DNA of 64,000 nt. It comes from Nitrospira sp. Lineage in GTDB: Bacteria > Nitrospirota > Nitrospiria > Nitrospirales > Nitrospiraceae. The notes below the pieces were generated by a model, which saw nothing but the letters and a program-made list of their open reading frames with translations, was not told the origin of the DNA and searched no databases. The stretch spans positions 1 through 64,000 of the forward strand of contig JANDJL010000006.1 of NCBI GenBank assembly GCA_024330965.1. Reading direction: 5' to 3'. How positions within the stretch are numbered: the stretch's first letter is position 1; each line of letters opens with the position of its first letter. Position numbers and translations under genes: made by a program. Shown here piece after piece: positions 17,199 to 26,476 of the stretch.

Positions 17199-18688
17199 CT
17201 TTCGACCTGACCATATCGGCCGCCGATCTGCTGCTGTTGCTGCCGGAGATTTTTCTGACCTGCTGGCTCTGCGTGGTCCTGATCGTCGATTTCGCCTCTC
17301 CACGTCTGCCCCATACGAGGCTGGCCGTTCTCAGCGTGATTGGTCTCGTGGCTACGCTGGCCTGTCTGGCATGGTTTGACGTGGCCCACGTGTCCGGTTC
17401 GTTGTTCGGCAACATGTTCGTGTTGGACCGTATGGCCATCTTCTTCAAAATGTTCGTCGTCGGGTCCACGGCACTCGTTATTCTGGCGTCGATGCAGTAC
17501 GTGGATCGCTTCACGTTGTTCCGGGGCGAATATTACTTTCTGGTCATGATGTCGGCACTGGGCATGATGTTCATGGTGTCGGCGAACGACTTGCTGTCGC
17601 TCTTCGTCAGCATCGAGTTTTCAACGCTGGGGTTTTATATCCTCGTCGGGTATCTGCGTGAGGATCTCACCTCGAACGAGGCGGGGCTCAAGTTCTTCAT
17701 TCTCGGCGTGTTCGCGGCCGGACTGCTTGCCTATGGCATCAGCCTGGTGTACGGCGAAACGGGCAAGCTGGTCTTTTCAGAGATGACGCCGACGAACACG
17801 ACGGGCACCATAATCGGATTTTTGCTCATTTTTGCGGCGCTGGGCTTCAAAATCGGAGCGGTGCCGTTCCATTCATGGATTCCGGACACCTATCACGGCG
17901 CGCCGACGCCGGTGACGGCGTTTCTGTCGATCGCTCCGAAAGGCGCCGCGTTTGCCATCCTGATCCGGCTGTTCTTCGTCGCGGTGGCGTCCTTCAAGCC
18001 CATGTGGGTCTTGCTGTTGGTGGCGGTGTCCATCTTGTCGATGACGTATGGAAATATCGTCGCCATCGCGCAGCGGAACATCAAGCGCCTGTTGGCCTAT
18101 TCTGGAATCGCGCAGGTCGGAAACGTGCTCATCGGCCTGGCGGCCGGGACGAAGATGGGAAGCGACGCCATTTTGTTTTACCTCCTCACCTATCTGTTCG
18201 CCAATATCGGCGCGTTCGCTGTCGTGATCGCGGTTGCTCATGCCATTGGCAGCGAGGAGATCGACGACTACAGCGGATTGAACAGACGGTCGCCGTTCCT
18301 CGCTTTCGCGATGCTGCTGTTTTTGCTTTCACTGGCCGGAGTTCCGCCGCTGGCGGGGTTCATCGGCAAGCTCTATATTTTCATCGCCGCTGTTAAAGAA
18401 GGACTGTACACGCTGATTACGGTCGGGCTGATCAACATCGTGATCTCAATGTACTATTATTTGGTCGTCGTGAAAAAGATGTATATCAATGAACCGACCG
18501 ATCCCTCGCCGGTCAATATTTCCGGCCCCATGAAGGCCGTTGTCTATATCGGCTTGGCAGGTACGTTGGTGATCGGCATTTATCCCCAGCCGGTCATCGA
18601 ATGGGTCGTCGACGCCACCCTGATGTTTTCGAACATGGTCGGTCCTTCGGCCGTCGTCACTCCTTCTCTTCCTCCGTTCGGCGGCTAA
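17195..18688 (+). CDS. nuoN: Complex I subunit N
   Basis: Proximal antiporter-like proton pump of 497 aa. Motifs include SIEFSTLGFYILVGY with the conserved channel Glu and FKIGAVPFHSWIPDTYHGAP with the Lys and broken helix. Translation is coupled to the second nuoM by an ATGA overlap. It is the last gene of the nuo operon; the next gene begins 111 bp later and belongs to a signalling module. Confidence 0.95.
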   Translation: MTFDLTISAADLLLLLPEIFLTCWLCVVLIVDFASPRLPHTRLAVLSVIGLVATLACLAWFDVAHVSGSLFGNMFVLDRMAIFFKMFVVGSTALVILASMQYVDRFTLFRGEYYFLVMMSALGMMFMVSANDLLSLFVSIEFSTLGFYILVGYLREDLTSNEAGLKFFILGVFAAGLLAYGISLVYGETGKLVFSEMTPTNTTGTIIGFLLIFAALGFKIGAVPFHSWIPDTYHGAPTPVTAFLSIAPKGAAFAILIRLFFVAVASFKPMWVLLLVAVSILSMTYGNIVAIAQRNIKRLLAYSGIAQVGNVLIGLAAGTKMGSDAILFYLLTYLFANIGAFAVVIAVAHAIGSEEIDDYSGLNRRSPFLAFAMLLFLLSLAGVPPLAGFIGKLYIFIAAVKEGLYTLITVGLINIVISMYYYLVVVKKMYINEPTDPSPVNISGPMKAVVYIGLAGTLVIGIYPQPVIEWVVDATLMFSNMVGPSAVVTPSLPPFGG

Positions 18689-18693
18689 TCATT

Positions 18694-18722
18694 CTGGCTC
18701 AGGTCGTTTGTTCTGCTAGAAT
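18694..18722 (+). promoter_or_regulatory. Possible sigma-70 promoter for the signalling operon
   Basis: TAGAAT (18717-18722) matches the -10 consensus at five of six positions; TGGCTC lies 17 bp upstream as a weak -35. It sits about 80 bp before the histidine kinase start. A weak call, because the -35 is poor. Confidence 0.3.
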
Positions 18723-18799
18723 GGCGGGACCGCCCGTCTGGATGTCCGGAGGCGGATCCGACACCGGTCGGCGCGTCGGCAAGGCGCCATTGCCTGTCT

Positions 18800-20290
18800 A
18801 TGGAATCGTCGAGGAATGGAGAGTCTCACGTTTCTCCCGAAGAAGCCGGCGGAGTCGATTCTTGTGGGACCGCGCCCGATGCTCCGGATTCTTTGAGACG
18901 AACCCCGGTCTCATGGTTTCGATCTCTCACCATCGAGCGGCGGATCTTGTTCGGATTCAGTCTCGTCTTTGTCGGCATTCTTCTCATTTGCGGGATCTCC
19001 TACAGGAATATCCGAGTGCTGCTCGACCACAGCGGCCGCGACACCAGAAGCTATGAGTTGATTCAGGTGTTGCGCGACATTGATGTTGTGACGGACGAGG
19101 CTGAGAAGCACCTCCGCCGGTATCTCGTCACGGGCGAGCCGACCTATCTCGACAACTATCGGGAGGTTGTGAAACACAAGGCAACCCTCCTCATGGAGAT
19201 CAAAGATTTTGCCAGGGGATCGATGGATCAGGAAGAACGCGTCGAGCAACTGAGTCAAGCCATGGACCGACAGTTTGCGGCGCAAGCCGCCGCAATCGCC
19301 AAATTGGCCGAGGGAGGGATCAAGGCCGTCAAAAAGACGGCGCTCGACGGTCCGGCGAAGCAGGAAATCGCGGAGATTCACCGAATCGTCGCAGCGATGG
19401 ACCGGCACGAACGGGAAACATTGCGTCTGCGGGTAAGGGAGTCGGCGGCCCAAACCAGGAAGACTATCGCTCTGCTCGCCGCCGGGGCCCTTCTCCAACT
19501 GGTGCTCCTGGCGTCCGTGTACTACTTGATTCGGCATGATCTTACGGAGCGACGGCGCGTCGCGGCCGAGCTCAAACGGCATAGCGCGATGTTGGAAGCC
19601 GCCAACAAAGAGCTCGAATCATTCAGCTACTCGGTTTCGCACGATCTCAGGGCACCGTTGCGGCACATCGACGGCTATGCGGCTCTCTTGCGCAAGGCGA
19701 TGGCCGATTCGATGAATGAGAAGGCTGCAAGATACCTGGACACGATTTCCACGTCCGCCAAGCAGATGGGGCAACTGATCGACGACCTCCTGGTGTTTTC
19801 CAGGATGGGACGCCAGGAAATGTTTCATACGACCGTCGATCTTGCTCAACTGGTGTCGATGGTCCGTGACGACTTGCGTCTTGACTTGCACGGGAGAGAG
19901 ATATCCTGGACAATCGGGGCGTTGCCCAGCGTGCCGGGCGATCCGGCCATGCTCCGGCAAGTGTTCATGAATTTGATCGCAAATGCCGTGAAGTTCACGC
20001 GCACCAGACCGGTGGCGGAGATCGCAATCGGCGTTGATCGGCTGACGCCGACGGAGGTTGTAATCTTCGTACGCGACAACGGCGTGGGGTTCGACATGCG
20101 ATATGCGTCGAAGTTGTTCGGTGTTTTTCAGCGGCTCCATCGGGCCGATGAATTCGAGGGGACCGGGATCGGACTTGCTAATGTGCGCCGAATCGTGCAT
20201 CGTCATGGAGGGCGAACATGGGCTGAGGGAGCGCCGGATCGAGGGGCGACGTTTTATGTGGCGCTTCCAACGGCGGGGAGGGCTCGATGA
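18800..20290 (+). CDS. CHASE3-type membrane sensor histidine kinase
   Basis: Membrane sensor of 496 aa. A polar N-terminus is followed by TM1 (about 48-68), an all-helical periplasmic CHASE3-like domain (about 70-215, with the RRYLVTGEPTYLDNY signature), TM2 (about 223-244), a short coiled linker, HisKA with the phospho-accepting His281 in SYSVSHDLRAPL, and an HATPase_c domain with NLIANAVKF, VRDNGVGFDM and GTGIGLANV. This kinase type commonly pairs with Rcp1-like response regulators, and one is encoded immediately downstream with an ATGA overlap. The signal is unknown. Confidence 0.92.
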   Translation: MESSRNGESHVSPEEAGGVDSCGTAPDAPDSLRRTPVSWFRSLTIERRILFGFSLVFVGILLICGISYRNIRVLLDHSGRDTRSYELIQVLRDIDVVTDEAEKHLRRYLVTGEPTYLDNYREVVKHKATLLMEIKDFARGSMDQEERVEQLSQAMDRQFAAQAAAIAKLAEGGIKAVKKTALDGPAKQEIAEIHRIVAAMDRHERETLRLRVRESAAQTRKTIALLAAGALLQLVLLASVYYLIRHDLTERRRVAAELKRHSAMLEAANKELESFSYSVSHDLRAPLRHIDGYAALLRKAMADSMNEKAARYLDTISTSAKQMGQLIDDLLVFSRMGRQEMFHTTVDLAQLVSMVRDDLRLDLHGREISWTIGALPSVPGDPAMLRQVFMNLIANAVKFTRTRPVAEIAIGVDRLTPTEVVIFVRDNGVGFDMRYASKLFGVFQRLHRADEFEGTGIGLANVRRIVHRHGGRTWAEGAPDRGATFYVALPTAGRAR

Positions 20291-20742
20291 GTCCCCCAAA
20301 ACCAATCCTCTTGGCGGAGGACAATCCACGGGACGCGGAACTGGCCTTGGTCGCGATGGAGGAGCATCACATCTCAGACAAAGTGGTTGTGTGTCGCGAC
20401 GGCGCGGAGACGCTCGATTATTTGTATTGCCGGGGCGCGTTCGCGTCACGCCATAGAGGGAACCCGGTCGTGGTGTTTCTTGATCTCAAAATGCCGAAAG
20501 TCGATGGGTTGGAGGTCTTGCGGACCATGAAGTCGGATGCGAATCTGCGGTCCATTCCGGTGGTCGTGCTGACGTCGTCGCGCGAGGAGCGGGACCTGCG
20601 GGAAAGCTATGCACTGGGGGCCAACGCGTACGTCGTCAAACCGGTCGAGTTCGGCCAATTCGTCTCCGCTGTCAAAGAACTGAGCATGTTTTGGGGCATC
20701 ATCAATGAACCCCCTCCGGATCCCTCGCTGCCCAAGACGTAG
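20287..20742 (+). CDS. Single-domain response regulator (Rcp1-like)
   Basis: CheY-like receiver of 151 aa without an output domain. The acidic pocket is in LLAEDN, the phosphorylation site is Asp66 in VVFLDLKMPKVDG, the Thr/Ser switch is in VVLTSS, and the Lys is in VVKPVEF. The ATG overlaps the kinase stop, so it is the probable cognate phospho-acceptor. It may relay phosphate to the hybrid kinase downstream or to another target by protein contact. Confidence 0.92.
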   Translation: MSPPKPILLAEDNPRDAELALVAMEEHHISDKVVVCRDGAETLDYLYCRGAFASRHRGNPVVVFLDLKMPKVDGLEVLRTMKSDANLRSIPVVVLTSSREERDLRESYALGANAYVVKPVEFGQFVSAVKELSMFWGIINEPPPDPSLPKT

Positions 20743-20830
20743 AACCCGTCGCACAATCGCTTGTCGTCGGGGATGGCAAGAAGGCCGTCGTTTGATTCCA
20801 AGGTCGATGTCGATCAACCAATGAGGTCCC

Positions 20831-22429
20831 GTGACGACGCCGCTTCGCATCCTCCTCCTTGAGGATAACCAAACCGACGCCGACCTTGTCGTCGCCCTTC
20901 TGATCGAAGGGGGCATCGTCTGTACGGCGCGGCGTGTCGAAAGTCGCGACGCATTTGTGGCCGCTCTGCGGGAAGGCCACATCGATATGATTTTGGCCGA
21001 CTATTCTCTGCCCGGTTTTAACGGAGAGACGGCTTTGGATCTGGCCAAGCACCTTGCACCGGATATCCCCTTCCTGTTCGTCTCCGCGACCATCGGTGAG
21101 GACCTTGCCGTCGATATGATGCACCGCGGCGCCACGGACTATATTTTGAAGCAGCGGCTGGGCCGTCTCGTCCCGTCCGTCCATCGCGCGCTGCGTGAGG
21201 CCCATGACCGAGCGGAGCGGAAGAAGGCCGAAGAGGCGCTGCGCCAGAGCGAACTGCAACTGCGGCAATCGCAGAAAATGGAGGCGGTGGGACGGCTCGC
21301 CGGCGGATTGGCCCACGATTTCAACAACCTGCTCACCGTCATCATGGGGCAAAGCCAAGTGGTGCTCGGCGAACTGAAAGCCGACGACCCCCTGCGGGCC
21401 AAAATAGAAGAAATCCATGGAGCCGGCGAACGGGCGGCCGTGCTCATTCGGCAATTGCTGGCGTTCAGCAGAAAACAGCCTTCGGTGCCGAGGGTGCTCG
21501 ATCTGCATGGCATTCTTGGCAACATCGAGATCATGTTGCGGCGGTTGATCGGAGAACACATCACGTTGATCGTCAAGTCAAGCGGAGAACCGCTTCTGGT
21601 CAAAGTGGATCCTTCACAAATTGAACAGATGGTGATGAATCTGGTGGTCAATGCCCGAGACGCAATGCCGCAGGGGGGGACGTTGACGATTCAAACCGGC
21701 AAGGCCGATCTCCATCACGCGCCGATGTATTCTGTGAGGCCGTTGACGCCGGGCGCCTATGCGAAGCTGTCCATATCGGATACCGGGTGCGGGATGTCCG
21801 AGCATGTCCAGGCGCACATGTTCGAACCGTTTTTTACGACCAAAGAAGAAGGCAAGGGCACGGGGCTGGGGCTCTCGACGGTGTTTGGCATCGTGGCGCA
21901 AAGCGGCGGAGGAATCGACGTGACGAGCGCCCTCGGGAAAGGCACGCGGTTTGACATCTATCTTCCGATCGTCGTCGGTGAGATAAAAGACGAGGCGAGC
22001 CAATCTTCGCCTCATCAGCTCGTCGAAGGGCATGAGATGATCTTGTTGGTGGAGGACGACAGCGGCGTCCGCGAGTTGATCAACGATCGGTTGAAGAAGT
22101 TAGGATACCGGGTATGCGCGGCCAGAAACGGCCTGGAAGCATGCCTTATCGGGACGCAGCAAATCAGCGGGATCGATCTCCTGCTCACAGACATTGTAAT
22201 GCCAGGGATGAGTGGGACGGAATTGGCTCGACGCCTTCGTGTCATCAAGCCGGATTTAAAACTGCTGTTCATATCGGGCTATCCCGATGACGTGGGGATA
22301 GGGGCGAACGACCAGGCGAGCGCCTACATCCGGAAGCCGTTTACGCCGGAAACGTTGGCACAAACGATCCGCGAGCTGCTCGACGGGAACGTGAGGGGAT
22401 CGACGGGCCCCCTCCTTCGGGAATCATGA
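20831..22429 (+). CDS. Hybrid histidine kinase, REC-HisKA-HATPase-REC
   Basis: Soluble hybrid kinase of 532 aa without a membrane segment. It has an N-terminal receiver (about 5-120, Asp57 in MILADYSLPGF), a short coiled coil, HisKA with His162 in GGLAHDFNNLLTV, HATPase_c (NLVVNARDAM, GTGLGLSTV), and a C-terminal receiver (about 408-525, Asp454 in LLLTDIVMPGMSG). The start is GTG with GAGG just upstream. With receivers at both ends it can take phosphate from the upstream kinase/regulator pair and pass it on. No DNA-binding output is present. It overlaps the next gene by ATGA. Confidence 0.9.
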   Translation: MTTPLRILLLEDNQTDADLVVALLIEGGIVCTARRVESRDAFVAALREGHIDMILADYSLPGFNGETALDLAKHLAPDIPFLFVSATIGEDLAVDMMHRGATDYILKQRLGRLVPSVHRALREAHDRAERKKAEEALRQSELQLRQSQKMEAVGRLAGGLAHDFNNLLTVIMGQSQVVLGELKADDPLRAKIEEIHGAGERAAVLIRQLLAFSRKQPSVPRVLDLHGILGNIEIMLRRLIGEHITLIVKSSGEPLLVKVDPSQIEQMVMNLVVNARDAMPQGGTLTIQTGKADLHHAPMYSVRPLTPGAYAKLSISDTGCGMSEHVQAHMFEPFFTTKEEGKGTGLGLSTVFGIVAQSGGGIDVTSALGKGTRFDIYLPIVVGEIKDEASQSSPHQLVEGHEMILLVEDDSGVRELINDRLKKLGYRVCAARNGLEACLIGTQQISGIDLLLTDIVMPGMSGTELARRLRVIKPDLKLLFISGYPDDVGIGANDQASAYIRKPFTPETLAQTIRELLDGNVRGSTGPLLRES

Positions 22430-23367
22430 CACACGGTCTTATTCGGACATTGTCCGGCTGTCAACCTGAACGACGTCGGTCGGACGTGTTCAATTCATGG
22501 ACGTCGAGCCTTTTATTGAGGAGACGGCGGAGAGGGAAGGGACGCCGCGTCGTCCGAATCGGGTGTGTGCTGGCGATGCTGATTCTGGTACCGCTTCCTG
22601 TGGTCGCAACGAACATTCAGTGGGAACCGCTGACGGACGGCCTGGCGGCCTCGGTATGGACACCTGGCTCTTCCTGCCCTGCCGTGCCGGATCTGCTGGC
22701 GATCGAGGTCGATCCTGATCGGGCCAGATTCTCCGTTCATTACTACGCCGATGAGAAACTCGCACAGCCGATTTCCATCGATCAGTGGCAACGACTGACG
22801 GGGCATCCTGTGTTGTTTAACGCAGGACTGTTTCGCGAGAATTTTTCGTATCTTGGATTACTGTACAAGGACGGGAGGGCCTTGGGAAGTCGTCGACACG
22901 GGACCTGGCAGGGGTTGTTCGTGGCGGAGCCGGTTCAGGAGGGACTCAGGAAGGCGCGGGTGCTGGATCTGTTCGTGGAAAGTTTTGACGAGGAGCGGCC
23001 TCCGTACCGAGAAGCCGCACAATCGTTGATGTTGCTCGACAGGCGGCGTACGATTCGCGTGCGCCGGTCGGGAAAGGAGGCCTACCAAACCATTGTGGCG
23101 GAAACCGAAGAGGGGCGCATTGTCATCATGAAAAGCCGGGAGGTCACCAGCCTCTACGATCTGGCGCAATGTTTGCGCGACGCCGCGCCTTGGGTTCGCC
23201 AGGCCATGGCGATGGACGGTGGTTCATCGTCCGATGTGCTGGTCTCGGAGTCGCTCTGGCGGGACGACCGCAGAACCGCCGGCCATGTCTCCTGGAAGGC
23301 GTTGTTTGGCGGCAAGGTAAGCGTCCATATTCCCTTGCCGGCTGTGATCGGAGTGAGCCCGCGATGA
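22426..23367 (+). CDS. Secreted phosphodiester-glycosidase (NAGPA/DUF2233) family protein
   Basis: A basic N-terminus and hydrophobic segment (RIGCVLAMLILVPLPVVA, about 44-61) indicate export. The remainder is a NAGPA-like domain: FNAGLF near residue 130 and the signature AMAMDGGSSSDVLV near 265 correspond to the family's conserved DGG-S-S site. In characterised relatives this fold cleaves sugar-1-phosphodiester bonds, but many bacterial members are uncharacterised. The ATG overlaps the hybrid-kinase stop, which ties it to the signalling genes; a role in extracellular polysaccharide or wall glycan is an inference. The true N-terminus may start further in. Confidence 0.85.
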   Translation: MTHGLIRTLSGCQPERRRSDVFNSWTSSLLLRRRRRGKGRRVVRIGCVLAMLILVPLPVVATNIQWEPLTDGLAASVWTPGSSCPAVPDLLAIEVDPDRARFSVHYYADEKLAQPISIDQWQRLTGHPVLFNAGLFRENFSYLGLLYKDGRALGSRRHGTWQGLFVAEPVQEGLRKARVLDLFVESFDEERPPYREAAQSLMLLDRRRTIRVRRSGKEAYQTIVAETEEGRIVIMKSREVTSLYDLAQCLRDAAPWVRQAMAMDGGSSSDVLVSESLWRDDRRTAGHVSWKALFGGKVSVHIPLPAVIGVSPR

Positions 23368-23452
23368 GACAGCACAAGGCGAAAAAGGACGGGCAAAAAC
23401 GGGAACGTACTCCGTCCGTTCTCAGCAGAGTGGATCGCAGCGCGAGCGTCTT

Positions 23453-23878
23453 CTATCGTTCGGGACGTTGGACGGGGAATCCGGCCTCGATCCACGCATT
23501 CATGCTGCCGGAGACGTTATACACGTGACGGTAGCCCAAGTCGGCAAGTGTTTCCGCAGCGATGTTGCTCCGGCGTCCTGACTGGCAATAGACCACCACG
23601 TGGTCGTCAAATTGAGCCCCGATTTCACGATGACGGGCCTTGATCTCGCGAAAGTCGATATTGAGATCGGTGCCGGGAATCATTCCCGCCCGATGTTCCT
23701 CGGGTGTGCGGACATCCACCAGGATAAACCCCTTCTCTTCTTTGGAGAGCCCCTTGGAGAGGGCTGAATGGAGCTGTTGGACGGTGAGGAGATAGGAATG
23801 ATACCCATGCGCAAGGTCGCTGATCACGAAAACGATGGCCAGCAAACAACCCAGCACATTCATGACGGCACGTGTCAT
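23453..23878 (-). CDS. Membrane-anchored rhodanese-domain protein
   Basis: An N-terminal hydrophobic anchor or signal (VMNVLGCLLAIVFVISDLAHG) precedes a single rhodanese domain with VDVRTPEEHRAGMIPG and the active-site loop YCQSGRRSNIAA, whose Cys is the sulfur acceptor. The domain faces the periplasm if the anchor is N-in. ATG 23878 is chosen because GGAAGGAG lies just upstream. The 141-aa protein may handle sulfur or phosphate-like anions; no partner is evident. It is convergent with the phosphodiester glycosidase gene and divergent from the lipoprotein. Confidence 0.88.
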   Translation of the reverse strand: MTRAVMNVLGCLLAIVFVISDLAHGYHSYLLTVQQLHSALSKGLSKEEKGFILVDVRTPEEHRAGMIPGTDLNIDFREIKARHREIGAQFDDHVVVYCQSGRRSNIAAETLADLGYRHVYNVSGSMNAWIEAGFPVQRPER

Positions 23879-23941
23879 CCTTATGACTCCTTCCATGGCG
23901 TGTTCAAAACAATCCACTCTTTATTTCATCATAAAAGCGGG

Positions 23942-24265
23942 GTGAAAGTTCGGTCAAGAGTCGGAGCGACGGCCATGCTCGTCCCCTTCGTCCTCTTCGC
24001 TGGCTGTGCCGATGGCGCGAAACTCGTTCAGGAGCAGGAGAACGGCGGGGTGGTCGTCTATCCTTTCAAAGAAGGACAAGGGCCGTTGCTGTCTTCCTTT
24101 CGGACCGAGGCCCTGGCTGTCATCCGCCAAAAGTGCGGGGAGCGATCCTATGACATTCTCCGCGAGGGAGAAGCCAAGGGGAGGACCAGAGTCGTCAGTC
24201 CCCTCGAAGGTCAGGAAGAAGTGATCCAAGAACGGCGATGGGGCATTCAGTTTCAGTGCAGATAG
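23942..24265 (+). CDS. Small lipoprotein of unknown function
   Basis: Starting at GTG 23942, the sequence MKVRSRVGATAMLVPFVLFAGC is a textbook lipoprotein signal with lipobox LFAGC. The mature part (about 85 aa) has a segment VVVYPFKEGQGPLLSSF, a conserved-looking Cys in IRQKCGERSYDIL, and ends QFQC. I recall similar short lipoproteins from Nitrospira genomes, without known function. The open frame continues upstream to 23768 but that part is antisense to the rhodanese gene and not credible. Confidence 0.7.
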   Translation: MKVRSRVGATAMLVPFVLFAGCADGAKLVQEQENGGVVVYPFKEGQGPLLSSFRTEALAVIRQKCGERSYDILREGEAKGRTRVVSPLEGQEEVIQERRWGIQFQCR

Positions 24266-24284
24266 CGCATCAGTTTCGATGCCC

Positions 24285-24872
24285 CTAATGTGCCGGTGAG
24301 GAGTTTGGTCGGTCCGTCAAGTCGCGGATATTCAACAAACTGAGCAGTGTCAACCCCTGCTGTTCGACAGTGCGTTTTCCTTCCTGTTCATTCCGGTCCA
24401 CAATCACCAGAGCGTGTGTGACAGTGAGCCCCGAATCCCTGGCGGCTGCAACGGCCTTCAACAGTGATCCTCCGCTCGTGAGCACGTCATCGACAATCAC
24501 CGCGCGGTCTCCGGGGTGAACGGCCCCCTCGATCAACTTGCCCAGGCCGTGATCCTTGGCCTGTTTCCGCACCACGAACGTCCGCCAGGCTCGCGGAGGG
24601 TGGGCCGCCCACGCGTAGTCGGAAATGGAAGTGGCGATGGCGATCGCCCCGATCTCGAGACCGCCCAGACAATCGAGTTCGACGGGCTTTAAGAGATCGT
24701 AACTCATCTGGGCCACCAGCCGTCGAGCATGGGGATGGGCCATGAGAGAACGGCAATCAATGTAGAAGGGGCTTATCAGTCCCGATGCGAGCCTGAATCC
24801 CTTGCCCGGGTCCCATTTGAACGAGTGAGTGTCATGGAACGCGCGGATTAATTGGTCGCGAGGTGTCGTCAT
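24285..24872 (-). CDS. pyrE: Orotate phosphoribosyltransferase
   Basis: Converts orotate and PRPP to OMP in pyrimidine synthesis. The 195-aa protein has FYIDCRSL, the KxxKxxG-like catalytic loop KQAKDHGLGKLIEG and the PRPP-binding site AVIVDDVLTSGGS. ATG 24872 is preferred, with GAAGGG upstream. It is the last gene of the minus-strand series, 96 bp after the CbiX-like gene, and ends 19 bp from the convergent lipoprotein gene. Confidence 0.93.
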   Translation of the reverse strand: MTTPRDQLIRAFHDTHSFKWDPGKGFRLASGLISPFYIDCRSLMAHPHARRLVAQMSYDLLKPVELDCLGGLEIGAIAIATSISDYAWAAHPPRAWRTFVVRKQAKDHGLGKLIEGAVHPGDRAVIVDDVLTSGGSLLKAVAAARDSGLTVTHALVIVDRNEQEGKRTVEQQGLTLLSLLNIRDLTDRPNSSPAH

Positions 24873-24968
24873 GGACCCTTCTTTGCGCAAGACGCAAGCC
24901 GACAAACGGCGGCCATTGTACACCCGGAGGGGGTCAGGAAGGCGAAAAATAATCGCTTGGCTCCGTCA

Positions 24969-25487
24969 TCAGGAGGAGATGCTGAACCGTCGAATCTGTT
25001 CGGCCAGTGTCGAAGCCACCAGGTTCAAATCAAAGGGCCAGGCATAGCGAATCGAGACGTGGGGGTAAAGGGGACGAAGCTGAGCGAGGATGTCCGGGAT
25101 CTCGATTTCGGAATGGGAGCCGCCGGGCGTGAACATGGTCGTCGTCACGATCACGTCGGTTGCACCTTGGTCGATCAAGGCGCGGACCGATTCTGCGAGC
25201 GTCGGCGCGCAGAATTCATTAAAGGCGATGCCGAACAAAACGCCGTTTAGTTGGGATTGCAGGTGGGTAGCCACCGCCTGGAGCCCGAAGAGATAGGGAT
25301 CGGTCTCCGCCGTCCTCGGCCAACGCCGGATCGTCGTATCCAGCTCGATTTCTTCCTGCGACGGAGGCCGACGGGCGGCCCGTCGCTGGGCTTCCAGCCT
25401 TTTCAGCTTCGTTACCAGATCTTGCGGGCAGTCTTTGGGAACCCCTCCGTGTCCGACCAACACCACAGCTTGCAAGACCGGTCTCAT
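24969..25487 (-). CDS. CbiX/SirB-like chelatase-family protein
   Basis: Single-domain class II chelatase fold, 172 aa. It has VLVGHGGVPKD at the start and MFTPGGSHSEIEIP near residue 120, supplying the two histidines that bind the metal or position the tetrapyrrole in CbiX-type enzymes. Members insert Co2+ or Fe2+ into sirohydrochlorin, but many short homologues are unassigned. It is encoded 26 bp after the DUF523-DUF1722 gene. A cobalamin link would fit the B12-dependent regulator nearby; this is inference. Confidence 0.8.
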   Translation of the reverse strand: MRPVLQAVVLVGHGGVPKDCPQDLVTKLKRLEAQRRAARRPPSQEEIELDTTIRRWPRTAETDPYLFGLQAVATHLQSQLNGVLFGIAFNEFCAPTLAESVRALIDQGATDVIVTTTMFTPGGSHSEIEIPDILAQLRPLYPHVSIRYAWPFDLNLVASTLAEQIRRFSISS

Positions 25488-25513
25488 GGCTCCTCCTACC
25501 GAAAGGCTACAGG

Positions 25514-26476
25514 CTAGACGTGGTTGCGCAGCATCAGTTCCTTGGGATGGGGGTTGAGATAAATCTGGTCGCGCACGTACTCGACGTCGAAGCGCTGCAC
25601 GTAGTGTTTGATCAACGTCAGGGGAACAATCAAGGGGGTGAGCCCACGTTGATAGTCCCCGATGACGCTCAGCAATTCCGATTTCTCTTCGGCGCGTAAT
25701 CGGTCTTTGAAGTGTCCTACGATATGGTGCAGCACGTTCACGTGTTTACGGACCGTAGCTTTGATGGTCAGGGCCTTCATGAAGAGCGATCCATATTTCG
25801 CAGCCAATTCCCTCGTCCCATAGCGATGGGCTTGGGCGACCAGTCTGCCGAGTTTCTCGTAGTCCTGCGGACTGTGGGCGAGCAAGAGATATTTGTGAAT
25901 CGTATGGAACCGCACCATCCCCTGCCGTGTGACGCCCGTGCGCAGCAGTTGCCGGTACCGTTGGTAGCAGAACACTCGTTCGATGAAGTTCTCTCTGATA
26001 CCAGGATCGCAAAGGCGGCCTTCTTCTTCCACGGGAATCAACGGAAACTTCGCCCTAAAAGCTTGGGCGAAGAGCCCAGCCCCGCTGTGAATGGGCGTCC
26101 CTTCTTCATTGTAGACCCGCACCCGCTCAAGGCCACAACTAGGAGAGTTCTTCTTGAAAACGTAACCGCTCAGATCCAGGTCTTCAAGTGCTTCCAACCG
26201 CCTGGCGGTCGTTGTCATCAATGCCCTTGTGTGATCGACCCCGCTCGTGATGGTCACGAGACGAACCTGTTGGGCCTGGTGAGACCGTCTGACCAGCCGC
26301 ATCGCTTCGCGGGGAGTACCCAAGCCCGCCTCCACTTCCGGGCAGATCGGTACCCACTCGACGTAGGGACCCAGGACTTCCGTCAAGAAAGGATCTTTCT
26401 TGTGTCCCCCGTCATAACGAACCGGGTCACCGAGCAAGCACCGGCTGATTCCCAGACGAAGTGGAACTGTCGTCAT
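25514..26476 (-). CDS. DUF523-DUF1722 (YbgA-type) fusion protein
   Basis: A 320-aa protein with an N-terminal DUF523 domain (ISRCLLGDPVRYDGG, ICPEVEAGLGTPRE, KKNSPSCG; about 1-160) and a C-terminal DUF1722/YbgA domain (about 185-310, with FHTIHKYLLLAHS and QYR-type helices). Its start overlaps the photolyase stop (ATGA), so translation is coupled. This fusion is repeatedly found beside photolyase genes in bacteria. The biochemical function is unknown; conserved Cys and His residues suggest a metal or cofactor role. A longer open frame upstream of 26476 is inside phr and is ignored. Confidence 0.9.
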   Translation of the reverse strand: MTTVPLRLGISRCLLGDPVRYDGGHKKDPFLTEVLGPYVEWVPICPEVEAGLGTPREAMRLVRRSHQAQQVRLVTITSGVDHTRALMTTTARRLEALEDLDLSGYVFKKNSPSCGLERVRVYNEEGTPIHSGAGLFAQAFRAKFPLIPVEEEGRLCDPGIRENFIERVFCYQRYRQLLRTGVTRQGMVRFHTIHKYLLLAHSPQDYEKLGRLVAQAHRYGTRELAAKYGSLFMKALTIKATVRKHVNVLHHIVGHFKDRLRAEEKSELLSVIGDYQRGLTPLIVPLTLIKHYVQRFDVEYVRDQIYLNPHPKELMLRNHV

